Assembly (NCBI RefSeq): GCF_020510685.1
Contig: NZ_CP075185.1
Location: 4,481,001 to 4,545,000 of the forward strand
Direction: 5' to 3'
From: Dechloromonas denitrificans
GTDB lineage: Bacteria > Pseudomonadota > Gammaproteobacteria > Burkholderiales > Rhodocyclaceae
DNA: 64,000 nt
Positions 8,845 to 21,317 of this stretch are shown in pieces. A program made the position numbers and the translations under genes. The notes under the pieces were generated by a model, which was not told the DNA's origin, did no database searches, and was given only the letters and a program-made list of their open reading frames with translations. The first letter of the stretch is position 1. Each line of letters opens with the position of its first letter.

Positions 8845-10128
8845 TTACTTGATGAATGGACCCCAGGCCGGTTCGCGTACATCACCTGCGGCGACCGAAA
8901 GGCGTTGTTTGATCCTGCCATCGCTGGAAACAGCCGATAGTACGCCGCGCCCGCCGGTTTCTGTGGCGATCAGGATCATGCGGCTGTTGGGTGCAAAACT
9001 GGGCGATTCGTCTTTATTGGAGTCGGTCAGCACCTGCACCTGGCGGTTGGCCAGATCCATGGCGGCGAGCTGAAAACGGCCTTCGCGGCGGGTGATGAAG
9101 GCCAGCGTCTTGCCATCGGCCGAGGGCCGCGGCGAGACGTTGTAATTGCCTTCGAAGCTGACGCGCTGGGCATCGCCACCGCCGGCCCCCATCCGGTAAA
9201 TCTGCGGGCTGCCGCCGCGGTCGGAGGTGAAATAGATGCTGGCACCATCCGCCGAGTAACGCGGTTCGGTATCGATGCCGGCCGACTGGGTCAGGCGCTG
9301 CGGAGCGCCGCTGCCATCGGCATTGACCGAATAGATCTGCGAATTGCCGTCCTTCGACAGGACGACGGCCAGCTTGCGGCCATCCGGCGCCCAGGCCGGG
9401 GCCGAATTCGAGCCTTTCTGGTTGGCGACGATGTAACGCTGCCCGGTAGCCAACGAATGAACATAAATGATCGGCTTCTTCTTCTCGAAGGAAACATAGG
9501 CCAGCTTGCTGCCATCCGGCGACCAGGTCGGCGAAATAATCGGTTCGATCGAGCTCAGCGCGGTCGCCGCCCCTTGGCCGTCGGCATCGGCGACCTGAAG
9601 CAGGAAACGGCCACGGGTCTTGACGACGTAGGCGATGCGGGTCGAAAACACGCCTTTCTCGCCGGTCAGCTTTTCGTAGATGAAATCGGCGATCCGGTGG
9701 CCGGCGGCGCGTAGCTGCTCGTTGCCGGTGACATAGGCGGCGCCGCCCAGCGATACGGCTTTCTGCGTGTCGTATAGACGGAAGCGGGCTTCCATCCGGC
9801 CATCCGGGCTGCGCCCGATGCTGCCGGCGGCCAGCGCGTCGGCTCCCTTGCTCTTCCAGTCGGCGTGATTGACCGGCGAATTCTCGTCGAGCGCGGCGCC
9901 GGTCGTATCGACCAGCTTGAACAGGCCGCTGCGCTCAAGGTCGGAACGGACGGTCGCGGTGACGATCCGCGAGGCGGCACCATCGCCGACAAAATCGGCA
10001 ATCGCTACCGGAATGCGGTTGGCGCCGGCACCGGTAATTTCGATGGAAAGCTGGGCCTGGGCAAGTCCTGTGGTCAGCAGGGCCAAGGTCAGAAAAACAC
10101 GACGGGATATACGATGCATGTTGTTCAT
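8845..10128 (-). CDS. tolB: Tol-Pal system beta-propeller protein TolB
   Basis: Periplasmic protein of about 427 residues. After a signal peptide (FLTLALLTTGLAQAQ) comes the N-terminal alpha/beta domain, then five to six propeller blades with repeated SPDGSKLAYVS / APDGRKLAVVLS / SADGASIYFTSDRGG motifs. An open frame reaches 10161 inside the end of tolA. I chose the ATG ending at 10128 (MNNMHRISRR) because it gives a normal signal peptide; ATG 10119 is also possible. No strong ribosome-binding site decides it, and coupling to tolA is likely. Confidence 0.94.
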   Translation of the reverse strand: MNNMHRISRRVFLTLALLTTGLAQAQLSIEITGAGANRIPVAIADFVGDGAASRIVTATVRSDLERSGLFKLVDTTGAALDENSPVNHADWKSKGADALAAGSIGRSPDGRMEARFRLYDTQKAVSLGGAAYVTGNEQLRAAGHRIADFIYEKLTGEKGVFSTRIAYVVKTRGRFLLQVADADGQGAATALSSIEPIISPTWSPDGSKLAYVSFEKKKPIIYVHSLATGQRYIVANQKGSNSAPAWAPDGRKLAVVLSKDGNSQIYSVNADGSGAPQRLTQSAGIDTEPRYSADGASIYFTSDRGGSPQIYRMGAGGGDAQRVSFEGNYNVSPRPSADGKTLAFITRREGRFQLAAMDLANRQVQVLTDSNKDESPSFAPNSRMILIATETGGRGVLSAVSSDGRIKQRLSVAAGDVREPAWGPFIK

Positions 10129-10150
10129 TTTCAATAAGTTTCGCGCGATT

Positions 10151-10981
10151 TTACTCTTCATTGGGCTTGTATTTTATTTCCAGCGTGCGCTGGAACAAGG
10201 ACGGATCGTCCGGCTTGGGCAATGGCGAAGATTTGCGGATGGCGCGCTCGATGGCCCCGTCCAGTGCCGGATTGCCGCTCGAACGCTTGAGTTTGACGGC
10301 CAGCACTTCGCCGGACGGTAACTGATCGACTTCGAAAATCGCTTCCGGGTTGCCCTGGATGCTCGGCGGCAGCGCAATATTGCCGCGAATCTTGCCGCGA
10401 ATCTTGGCCGAGTAATCGGCCAGTCCGCGCTTGTTCGAGGAGGCGCGTTGCTCGGCCTCGGCCGCCGCAGCGTTGGCCATATGCTGGGTGCTCGGACGGG
10501 CTTTCAGGTTGGACGTCTCGCGGGCCAGTTCCTTGTCGAAATCGAACTTCGGCGGGTCCGGTTTCTTCACTTCCGGTTTGGCCTCGGGCTTCTTCGGCTC
10601 CGGCTTGACTTCCGGTTTCTTCGGTTCCGGTTTTGGTGGCTCGGGCTTCGGCGGTTCCGGTTTCTTGGGTTCCGGCTTGGGCGGCTTCTTTTCTTCCTTG
10701 ACCACGATATCCGGTTTCTTGGGCGGCGGCGGTTCGACCTTCGGCTCGACCTTGGGCAACGGTTTCGGCTCCGACTTCACCTCCGGCTCGGGCGGCGGTG
10801 GCGGCGGCACGAACTGGGCCGGCATCGGCCGGCTCGACCACAGCTCGACTTCCATCACCTCCGGCGCACTGCGCTTCCACTGCACGCCAAGGAAAAGCGC
10901 AGCAATCAGGCCGACGTGCACCAGCAAGGTGAACGCCAACGCGTATTTTTTGCCCGGCTCTTCGCGTATCTCGTCGATCAT
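10151..10981 (-). CDS. tolA: Tol-Pal system protein TolA
   Basis: Inner-membrane-anchored periplasm-spanning protein of 276 residues. There is one transmembrane helix (ALAFTLLVHVGLIAALFLGV). The central domain is built of Pro/Lys/Glu repeats (KPEPKKPEPPKPEP and similar), and the C-terminal domain binds TolB, Pal and CpoB. The central region is a PKPE-rich rod rather than the long Ala/Lys/Glu helix of E. coli TolA, so it resembles TonB. It follows tolR by six bases and overlaps the longest possible tolB reading frame. Confidence 0.94.
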   Translation of the reverse strand: MIDEIREEPGKKYALAFTLLVHVGLIAALFLGVQWKRSAPEVMEVELWSSRPMPAQFVPPPPPPEPEVKSEPKPLPKVEPKVEPPPPKKPDIVVKEEKKPPKPEPKKPEPPKPEPPKPEPKKPEVKPEPKKPEAKPEVKKPDPPKFDFDKELARETSNLKARPSTQHMANAAAAEAEQRASSNKRGLADYSAKIRGKIRGNIALPPSIQGNPEAIFEVDQLPSGEVLAVKLKRSSGNPALDGAIERAIRKSSPLPKPDDPSLFQRTLEIKYKPNEE

Positions 10982-10987
10982 TGAGTG

Positions 10988-11389
10988 CTATTTGCTGCCG
11001 GTTTCCAGGCCAACCTTCTGAAACCCGGCCCGCTTGGCCTCGTCCAGTACCTCGATGACGTTCTTGTACTGGGTTTCCTTGGCACCGGCGACGAGAATCG
11101 CCACCTTTTCGTCAGCCTCCTTGAGGATCGCCAGTTCGGCTTTCAGCTCCTTGATGCCCTTGACCTGCTTTTCCTTGCCGTCGACATCGAAAACCGACAG
11201 GGCGCCATCGTCCTTGATCTGCACCTTGACGTATTTGTCCGGCTTCTGCGGTGCCGTGCTGGAACTTGGCAAGTCCACCGAACCGGTCGTCATCATCGGC
11301 GTGGCCACCATGAAGATGACGAGCAGTACGAGCATCACGTCGATATACGGGACGACGTTGATTTCGTTTTTCAGGCGACGCTGGCGCAT
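10988..11389 (-). CDS. tolR: Tol-Pal system proton channel subunit TolR
   Basis: ExbD-family inner-membrane protein of 133 residues. A single N-terminal helix contains the conserved proton-pathway aspartate (VVPYIDVMLVLLVIFMVA), followed by a periplasmic domain. It works with TolQ to energise TolA with the proton-motive force. The gene starts three bases after tolQ ends. Confidence 0.95.
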   Translation of the reverse strand: MRQRRLKNEINVVPYIDVMLVLLVIFMVATPMMTTGSVDLPSSSTAPQKPDKYVKVQIKDDGALSVFDVDGKEKQVKGIKELKAELAILKEADEKVAILVAGAKETQYKNVIEVLDEAKRAGFQKVGLETGSK

Positions 11390-11392
11390 GGC

Positions 11393-12066
<674 letters not shown>

Positions 12067-12070
<4 letters not shown>

Positions 12071-12489
12071 TTAAGAGCTTCCAGTTTGCGGTGCAGGAAA
12101 TCGGGGATGGCGGAAGGCGTCATGGTCGCCATGTTGACGCAGGCAATTTCGACGGTGCCGGTGACCAGTTCATCGGCGCCACGGCGCACATGCTGGCGAA
12201 AGACAACGCGGACACGGGTCAGTTTTTCCACTTCGAGGCCGACGATCAGTTCGTCGTCGAGGCGGGCCGGCTTCAGGTATTCGCAACTGGCCTTGCGCGC
12301 CACGAAGCCGATGCCGGCTTCGCTGGCCAGTTGCGACTGGTCGTGGCCGGCAAAACGCATCCACTCGGTCCGGCAGCGCTCGAAGAATTTCAGGTAATTG
12401 GCGTAATAGACCACACCGCCGGCGTCGGTATCCTCGTAATAGACGCGAACGGGGATAGAAAACGCGTTGGGCTTCGGCTCGTATTTCAT
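12067..12489 (-). CDS. ybgC: Acyl-CoA thioesterase YbgC (tol-pal associated)
   Basis: Hot-dog fold thioesterase of about 140 residues. The catalytic motif [23 protein letters not shown] includes the conserved Asp (DTDAGG). I set the start at ATG 12489 ([13 protein letters not shown]), which gives the family's usual N-terminal length. ATG 12510 and a TTG at 12531 are upstream alternatives. It is the first gene of the minus-strand ybgC-tol-pal-queE run. In E. coli the protein associates with phospholipid synthesis enzymes. Confidence 0.92.
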
Positions 12490-12544
12490 CTTGGTGATTT
12501 TACCTTGCATTGCAGCATAGTTTTGTAACAAGGTGTTTCCGTAC

Positions 12545-12680
12545 TATGGGTAATGCATATCCAGCACCAGCAAGAAAGCGGGGGCCGATCCCGAAGTAAC
12601 GCCGCGCAGCGGAATCGGATGACTACCCGATCCGGCTAGCGGGCAACCGAGATAGCGCTCCGGGCAAGCTTCCCACATAA
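12545..12680 (+). other. Structured-looking leader before the diguanylate cyclase gene
   Basis: This gap between divergent ybgC and the diguanylate cyclase gene is rich in short inverted repeats. CCGAT (12585-12589) can pair with ATCGG around a CCGC-GCA-GCGG hairpin, and the same ATCGG can alternatively pair with CCGAT just downstream. The segment CCGGCTAGCGGGCAACCGAGAT faintly recalls one arm of the GEMM-I c-di-GMP riboswitch, but the conserved GCAAA-type core of that class is absent. I record it as a possible structured 5' leader of unknown class. Confidence 0.3.
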
Positions 12681-12688
12681 TATGGCGG

Positions 12689-14173
12689 ATGATCAGACCC
12701 GCCACTCTCGTCGACCGCTACCGCTTGATCCTGTTGCTGAGCTTGCTGCTGAGCTGCGGTTTTTTTGCCACGACACTGTTCGGATACTTTGTTTCCAAAC
12801 AGGCAATCCGTTCAGCCATCATCGGCCAGGATCTGCCGCTGACCTCCAGCAATATCTATTCCGAAATCCAGAAGGATCTGGTCCGGCCGGTGCTGATCTC
12901 GTCGACCATGGCCCACGACACGTTTCTGCGCGACTGGGTGCTCAACGGCGAGCGCAATGTCGACGAGATGGCCCGCTACCTGGCCGAGGTCAAGGATCGG
13001 CATGGCGCCTTCAGCAGTTTCTTCGTGGCGCAGAAAAGCGGGAATTACTACACCGGCACCGGCATCCTCAAGCGGGTGAGCGAAGCCGAGCCGCGCGATG
13101 CCTGGTACTACCGGGTGCGCGACATGAAAGAGGACTACGAGATCAATGTCGATCTCGATCTGGCCAATCGCGACGCGATGACCATTTTCATCAACTACCG
13201 GGTCCATGACTTCTCCGGCAACTATATCGGCGCCACCGGCATCGGCCTGACCGTCGATGCGGTACGCCGCCTGATCGACGAATACCAACAGCGCTTCCAC
13301 CGCACCATCTACTTTGCCGACGCCACTGGCCGCATCGTTTTCGGTAACCAGGCCGGCCAGCCGACCGATCTGCGCAGCCGTCCCGGACTCGGGGCGCTGG
13401 TCGACCGCATCCTGCAGGAGCACTCGGGCTTGTATCAATTCGAGGCGAACGGCGACAACCACATTCTCAACGTCAATTACGTGCCCGAATTGAAGTGGTA
13501 CCTGTTCGTCGAGCAAAACGAGGATGTCGCGCTGGCCGGCATTCGTCAGACCTTTTATGCCAACCTCGGGATCAGTTTCATCGTCACGGTGATCGTCATC
13601 TTCCTGACCTACCTGACGCTGCACCGCTACCAGTCGCGCATCGAGGAAATGGCATCGACCGACGAACTGACCGGCCTGCTCAACCGCCATGCCTTCGGCA
13701 TCCTGGTCGACAAGCTGATGGCCGCCTATCGCCGCACGCCGCGACCAATCACCTTCCTGCTGGCCGATATCGACTACTTCAAGAGCATCAACGACCGCTA
13801 TGGCCACCGCACTGGCGATCAGGTGCTGGTCGGCATTGCCGGGGTGCTCAAGGCGGCGATGCGGGAAGCCGATTTTGCCGTGCGCTGGGGCGGCGAGGAA
13901 TTCCTGCTGGTGCTTCAGGGCTGTGCCATCGAGGAAGGCGAGGTCGTCGCCGAAAAGCTCCGGCAGGCGGTCGAGGCGGCCCATCCGTGCGCCACTGACG
14001 GGTCGATCGGGGTGACGGTCAGCATCGGCGTCAGCCAGTATGACGGGAGCGAATCGCCGGATCAGACGGTGAATCGGGCCGACGCGGCGCTCTATGCGGC
14101 CAAGGGCAGGGGGCGTAACCAGGTTTGCCTGACGCCGCCGGCCGGCGCCGACGGATCGTCAGCCGAGGCCTGA
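12689..14173 (+). CDS. Membrane-bound diguanylate cyclase with periplasmic Cache-type sensor
   Basis: Protein of 494 residues: transmembrane helix at about 12-34, a periplasmic sensor of about 250 residues, a second helix at about 290-312, then a C-terminal GGDEF domain (about 325-480). The sensor has Cache/PDC features (WYYRVRDMKEDYEINVDLDL, TIFINYRVHDFSGNYIGATGIGL). The cyclase motif RWGGEEF is intact, and READ five residues before it forms an inhibitory I-site. It should make c-di-GMP in response to a small extracytoplasmic ligand. It is monocistronic, with divergent ybgC upstream and convergent ruvB downstream. Confidence 0.93.
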   Translation: MIRPATLVDRYRLILLLSLLLSCGFFATTLFGYFVSKQAIRSAIIGQDLPLTSSNIYSEIQKDLVRPVLISSTMAHDTFLRDWVLNGERNVDEMARYLAEVKDRHGAFSSFFVAQKSGNYYTGTGILKRVSEAEPRDAWYYRVRDMKEDYEINVDLDLANRDAMTIFINYRVHDFSGNYIGATGIGLTVDAVRRLIDEYQQRFHRTIYFADATGRIVFGNQAGQPTDLRSRPGLGALVDRILQEHSGLYQFEANGDNHILNVNYVPELKWYLFVEQNEDVALAGIRQTFYANLGISFIVTVIVIFLTYLTLHRYQSRIEEMASTDELTGLLNRHAFGILVDKLMAAYRRTPRPITFLLADIDYFKSINDRYGHRTGDQVLVGIAGVLKAAMREADFAVRWGGEEFLLVLQGCAIEEGEVVAEKLRQAVEAAHPCATDGSIGVTVSIGVSQYDGSESPDQTVNRADAALYAAKGRGRNQVCLTPPAGADGSSAEA

Positions 14174-14174
14174 C

Positions 14175-15226
<1,052 letters not shown>

Positions 15227-15230
<4 letters not shown>

Positions 15231-16282
15231 GCGGGATCTTCCTCACGCGTCCAGCGGCTGAGCAGCATGTGACCAAGGGCGAGCAGCACCGGCCCGAGAA
15301 AAATGCCGATGAAGCCAAAAACCAGCACGCCGCCCAGCACGCCCAGGGCGATCAGCAGGATGGAAATGCCGCTGCCCCGGGCAATCAGGATCGGTTTGAC
15401 GAAGTTGTCGATGCTGCTGATGATCAAGAGACCGTAAAGCGCCATGAAAATGGCCCAGCCGTTCTGGTCCTGACCGTACAACCAGGCGGCCGCGCCGCCC
15501 CAGATCAGCGGCGGCCCGATCGGGATCATCGACAGGAAAAACGTCGCGAAGCCAAGCAGTATCGCGCCCGGCACGCCGGCGATCAGGAAGCCGATCATCG
15601 CCACGGCGCCTTGCGCCGCCGCCGTGCCGACGATGCCGAACATGACGCCGACCACCGTGCCGCGGGTCTTGTCGAGGATTTCCTCGCCGAGATCGCCGCC
15701 CAGCTTGCGGGCGCCGACATAGAGCGCATGGCTGACCTTCGCCCCGTCGCGATAGAGAAAGAAGATGACGAACAGCACCAGCGCCAGTTGCAGCAAACCG
15801 TTGGCGGCAATGCCGCCCAGCGCCAGCGCGAATTGGCGAAGCGGCGCGATGAACTGCTTGAGCAGCGCGTTCAGTTCGTCGCGATTGCTGGCCACCTGGT
15901 GCCAGAAATTATCGATCTCGACCCCGAAGAAGGGCAGGCCGCTCAGCCAGGCCGGCGGATCGAGCGGCAAACCCTGGTCGACGTAAGGCTTGGCGAAATC
16001 GATCAGCTTGTCGGCGCCATTGGCCAGCGAACCGGCCAGGAAAACCATCGGCAGCAGCATGACCAGCACCAGCAGCAAGGTCATCAGGGAAGCGCCGATG
16101 GTGTCGCGGCCGCCGAGACGGGGCAGCAGCTTCTCCGAATAGAGCGGCCAGGTGCAGGCCCAGACCACGAAAGCGAACAGCACGGCGCCGATGAAGGGCA
16201 ACAGCACGGCAATGCAGCCGATGATGAGCAGCGCCACCAGCGCCACCTGCGCCAGTCGTTTGGGGTTCTCTTCGGAAAACAT
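15227..16282 (-). CDS. AI-2E / PerM family membrane transporter
   Basis: Polytopic inner-membrane protein of 351 residues with about seven hydrophobic segments. Long paired helices at the N-terminus ([25 protein letters not shown]) and the C-terminal [14 protein letters not shown] and [17 protein letters not shown] motifs fit the family once annotated as AI-2 exporters. Members include Na+/H+ antiporters and uncharacterised proteins, so the substrate is open. It lies between ruvA and ruvB with overlaps of one base (ruvA side) and four bases (ruvB side), so it is surely co-transcribed with them. Confidence 0.88.
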
Positions 16283-16860
16283 CAGACCTTGGACAACAGT
16301 TTGAGGGCCTGGCGGATGCCATCCGAGGTGCCGATATCGGCCGGCAACTGCTTCATCGCCGAAGCGGCTTCCTTCTCGTTGTAGCCGAGAGCGAGCAGGG
16401 CGTTGGAAATGTCTTGCTTGGCATCGTCCACCGCCGTTCTCAACGAGATGCCGGTGGTTTCGGCCAGCTTGCCCTTCAGTTCGAGCAACAGCCGCTCGGC
16501 GGTCTTCTTGCCGATGCCCGGCACCTTGATCAATCGGCCGAGTTCCTGTTGCGCGACGGCCGCCGCCAGATCGCCGACCGACAAGCCGGAGAGCACCGAC
16601 AGCGCCGTCCGCGCGCCGATGCCGGAAACTTTCAGCAACTGGCGGAAGGCGAAGCGCTCGGCTTCGCTGAGGAAACCGTACAGATAATGGCCGTCCTCGC
16701 GCACCGCGAAATGGGTGAGCAGCGTCGTTTTCTCGCCGCTGGCCGGCAGGTTGTAGAAGGTGCTCATCGGCACGTCGAGTTCGTAACCGACGCCATTCAC
16801 GTCGAGCACGATCTGCGGGGGATTTTTTTCGGCGAGGACGCCGGTCAGTCTTCCTATCAT
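16282..16860 (-). CDS. ruvA: Holliday junction DNA helicase subunit RuvA
   Basis: Protein of 192 residues. The N-terminal OB domain begins [12 protein letters not shown]. The helix-hairpin-helix region carries [19 protein letters not shown] and [22 protein letters not shown], and the C-terminal domain III ([19 protein letters not shown]) contacts RuvB. RuvA binds the four-way junction and loads RuvB. It is separated from ruvC by about 48 bases. Confidence 0.97.
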   Translation of the reverse strand: MIGRLTGVLAEKNPPQIVLDVNGVGYELDVPMSTFYNLPASGEKTTLLTHFAVREDGHYLYGFLSEAERFAFRQLLKVSGIGARTALSVLSGLSVGDLAAAVAQQELGRLIKVPGIGKKTAERLLLELKGKLAETTGISLRTAVDDAKQDISNALLALGYNEKEAASAMKQLPADIGTSDGIRQALKLLSKV

Positions 16861-16908
16861 GTCAGCTCGATTCTGTTTGGGCGGGGTACTGTAATTTCAC
16901 ACAGGTCG

Positions 16909-17442
16909 TCATCCTATCAGCCGGCCGCCGCGAACGCGATACCCGGCCGTCGCCAGCGCCCCCAAACCCTGTCCGCCATGCGCATGGGCAATGGCGCAAG
17001 CCAGCGCGTCGGCGGCGTCGGCGGTCGGTGCGCCGGGCAGTTTGAGCAGGCGGACAACCATGTCCTGGACCTGCTCCTTGGCCGCCTTGCCGTGGCCGAC
17101 CACCGCCTGCTTGACCTGCAGCGCAGTGTATTCGGCCACCGACAGATCGGCATGGACCAAGGCACTGAGCGCCGCACCGCGCGCCTGGCCCAGCAACAGC
17201 GTCGATTGCGGATTGACGTTCACAAACACCTTCTCGACCGCTGCCTGATTCGGTTGATAGGTGGCGATCACCTCGCTGATCCCGGCGAACAAGGTCTTGA
17301 TGCGTTCCGGCAGCGACTCCTTGTCGTTCGACTTGATGCAGCCGCTAGCGACATAGACCAGCTGGTTGCCGTGTTTCTCGATGACGCCGAAGCCGGTAAT
17401 GCGCAGACCGGGGTCGATGCCGAGGATGCGCGGCGCGCTCAT
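16909..17442 (-). CDS. ruvC: Crossover junction endodeoxyribonuclease RuvC
   Basis: Holliday junction resolvase of 177 residues. The RNase H-like core has the first catalytic Asp in [17 protein letters not shown], Glu in [13 protein letters not shown] and the C-terminal Asp pair ([17 protein letters not shown]). The frame is open far upstream, but the protein starts at ATG 17442 ([12 protein letters not shown]), which overlaps the stop of the DMT transporter gene by four bases. It resolves junctions processed by RuvAB. Confidence 0.96.
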   Translation of the reverse strand: MSAPRILGIDPGLRITGFGVIEKHGNQLVYVASGCIKSNDKESLPERIKTLFAGISEVIATYQPNQAAVEKVFVNVNPQSTLLLGQARGAALSALVHADLSVAEYTALQVKQAVVGHGKAAKEQVQDMVVRLLKLPGAPTADAADALACAIAHAHGGQGLGALATAGYRVRGGRLIG

Positions 17443-18293
17443 TTCGCCCGGGCCACCAGATAAACGCCGCTGACCGCGACCAACATACCGATGGCGGCGG
17501 TCACGCTGAGTTTCTCGGCGAAAATCACGAAGGCAATCAGCGCGGTACTCAAGGGCGTCAGGTAGAACAGGCTGGCGACATTGACCGCGCTGCCGCTGCG
17601 GATCAGCAGGTTGAGCAGGCTGATCGCGCCGATCGACAGGACCAGGACGAGCCAGCCGAGGGCAAAGACGAAATCGCCGGTCCACTCGATGCGAAAATCC
17701 TCGAACAAGGCAACGGCCAGCGCCGTCACCAGGGCGCTCGGCACGAACTGGATCAGCGAGCCGGTACGCAAGTCGAACTGGGCGCAAAAACGCTTCTGGT
17801 ACAAGGTACCGACGGTGATGCCGAGCAGCGCGAGCAGGGCTGGAACGAGCATCGGGCCAAGCGCCGCCGCTTCGCCGAATTTGCCGGAAACGACCAGGGC
17901 GACGCCGACGAAGCCGAGCGCCAAGCCGCCCCATTGCCGGCCGCTGACTTTTTCGCCGAGCAGCCAGCCGGCGCCGAGCGCCGTCAGCAGCGGTTGCATG
18001 CCGACCACCAGCGCCGTGACGCCGGCCGGCAGGCCGTGCTTGATGGCGACAAAGACGCCGCCGAGATAGACCGCATGGACCAGCAAACCGGAAACGCCGA
18101 TGTGCAGCCACTGGCGCGGCTCCTTCGGCCAGGGCGCGCGGCTGGCCAGGACCACCGCGGTCATCAGCGCGATGACCAGAATGTAGCGGCTGAGCAGAAA
18201 GGACAGCGGCTCGGCATAGGGCAAGCCGTACTTGGCCCCGATGAAGCCGGTACTCCACAGAAAAACGAAGAGGAAGGGGTAGAGGCGTTGCAT
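17439..18293 (-). CDS. EamA/DMT superfamily transporter
   Basis: Inner-membrane protein of 284 residues with ten predicted helices made of two EamA repeats ([31 protein letters not shown] and the second starting near [25 protein letters not shown]). Members export amino acids or metabolites; the substrate is unknown. The stop overlaps the ruvC start, so this gene probably leads the transcription unit containing ruvC. Confidence 0.88.
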   Translation of the reverse strand: MQRLYPFLFVFLWSTGFIGAKYGLPYAEPLSFLLSRYILVIALMTAVVLASRAPWPKEPRQWLHIGVSGLLVHAVYLGGVFVAIKHGLPAGVTALVVGMQPLLTALGAGWLLGEKVSGRQWGGLALGFVGVALVVSGKFGEAAALGPMLVPALLALLGITVGTLYQKRFCAQFDLRTGSLIQFVPSALVTALAVALFEDFRIEWTGDFVFALGWLVLVLSIGAISLLNLLIRSGSAVNVASLFYLTPLSTALIAFVIFAEKLSVTAAIGMLVAVSGVYLVARAK

Positions 18294-18312
18294 CAGCGAC
18301 GCGCCTCAAGCA

Positions 18313-18759
18313 TCAGTCGCAAGCCGCCTGCGCGTCATCGACCTTGCAGGTGCCCTTGGTCCGATAGGTGAAGTTCACCCCGTTGGCATAGCTGCAGACC
18401 AGCTTGGTCAGCTTGCCCTGCCTCTCGACCTGCATCGCCGTCGGCTTGAGCGCCTTGACCTGGGCGGCCGGCAAATCGCACGACACGTAGCCGTCGAAAA
18501 CGCCGCCCTGCGATTCCCACAGGGCGACGTTCTTCATCGCCCGGTAGTCCTCATAACGGATGCAGGAATCGGTCTGGTTGGCGTAGGCCTTGGCCGTATC
18601 GCTGCAAAAACCGTTGTAGGTATATTTCAGTTCTTCTTCCAGCGGACAGGCATTGACCTGGGCCGCCCCGGACAAATCGGGGCAGACCAGCGTCACCGCC
18701 GACGCAGTCAGGCTCAGTGAAGCAAGCAACAGGGCAAACAAGGCACGGGTTTGATTCAC
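18313..18759 (-). CDS. Secreted cysteine-rich protein of unknown function
   Basis: A 148-residue protein with a typical signal peptide (ALFALLLASLSLTASA). The mature part contains eight cysteines, at about residues 26, 38, 52, 66, 94, 122, 137 and 147, enough for four disulfides. I do not recognise a named domain with confidence. It is probably periplasmic. It lies between yebC (27 bases upstream) and the DMT transporter gene (19 bases downstream) on the same strand, so it may belong to the same transcript. Confidence 0.75.
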   Translation of the reverse strand: MNQTRALFALLLASLSLTASAVTLVCPDLSGAAQVNACPLEEELKYTYNGFCSDTAKAYANQTDSCIRYEDYRAMKNVALWESQGGVFDGYVSCDLPAAQVKALKPTAMQVERQGKLTKLVCSYANGVNFTYRTKGTCKVDDAQAACD

Positions 18760-18786
18760 GGGAATTCCTGACTGCGCAGCGGGCGC

Positions 18787-19512
18787 TTATTCGTCCATCA
18801 CGGCGGTGGTGTAGATTTCCTGCACGTCGTCGAGGTTTTCCAGCACGTCGAGCAGTTTCTGCATCCGGACGGCGTCTTCGCCGGTGAACTCGTTCTCGGC
18901 TTCCGGCTTCATCGTCACTTCGCCGAATTCCGGTTTGAAACCGGCGGCTTCCAACGCGTCCTTGACGGCGATGAACTCGTTGGGCGGCGTCAGCACCTCG
19001 ATCGAGCCATCTTCATTGGTGTTGACGTCGTCGGCACCGGCTTCGATCGCAGCATCCATCAGCGCCGCTTCGTCGGTGCCCGGGGCGAAGATCATCTGGC
19101 CGCAATGCTTGAACTGGAAGGCGACGCAACCGTCGGAACCCATGTTGCCGCCGAACTTGGAGAACGCGTGGCGGACTTCGGCCACGGTACGCACCTTGTT
19201 GTCGGTCAGGCAATCGACCATGATCGCCGCGCCGCCGATGCCGTAGCCTTCGTAGCGGATCTCGACGTAATCGACGCCTTCGAGCTCGCCGGTACCCTTC
19301 TTGACGGCGGTGTCGATCTTGTCCTTGGGCATGTTGACGCCCTTGGCCTTGTCCACCGCGACGCGCAGGCGGGGATTGAAGTTAATGTCGCCGCCGCCCA
19401 TCTTGGCGGCGACGGTGATTTCCTTGGCGATCTTGGAGAACGCGGCGCCGCGCTTTTCGTCCTGACGGCCTTTACGGTGCTGGATATTGGCCCATTTACT
19501 ATGTCCGGCCAT
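18787..19512 (-). CDS. yebC: YebC/PmpR family protein
   Basis: Protein of 241 residues, full length for the family, beginning [22 protein letters not shown], with the acidic C-terminal region ending in the [21 protein letters not shown] helix. Members have been described as DNA-binding regulators and more recently as translation factors acting at polyproline stretches. Here the gene precedes a secreted protein gene and the ruv cluster. Linkage of yebC to ruvCAB is common in proteobacteria. Confidence 0.95.
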   Translation of the reverse strand: MAGHSKWANIQHRKGRQDEKRGAAFSKIAKEITVAAKMGGGDINFNPRLRVAVDKAKGVNMPKDKIDTAVKKGTGELEGVDYVEIRYEGYGIGGAAIMVDCLTDNKVRTVAEVRHAFSKFGGNMGSDGCVAFQFKHCGQMIFAPGTDEAALMDAAIEAGADDVNTNEDGSIEVLTPPNEFIAVKDALEAAGFKPEFGEVTMKPEAENEFTGEDAVRMQKLLDVLENLDDVQEIYTTAVMDE

Positions 19513-19690
19513 AGCGATTACCTTTCGGGAGAGATATCTGAATGTCGAAAGCCCGGATTTTACTCGACCCGTCTATATAGCGGAAAAGCTTCCGACCGAA
19601 TGCCGCTTGGCCGGAACGGACAAACCGGTTAAAAATGAGGTTTGCCCGATTTTTCCGGCCCCACCCATTTCATTGATCGAGCCCGAGACC

Positions 19691-21304
<1,614 letters not shown>

Positions 21305-21317
21305 ACGGCGCTGCCGC

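Noticed and set aside
12560..12680. GEMM-I c-di-GMP riboswitch
   Set aside because: Only one arm resembles the class; the invariant GCAAA-containing core is missing. I kept it only as an unclassified structured leader.
16909..18309. Long 466-codon frame including ruvC
   Set aside because: Only the last 177 codons encode RuvC. The upstream part overlaps the DMT transporter gene in another frame and is Arg-rich shadow sequence.
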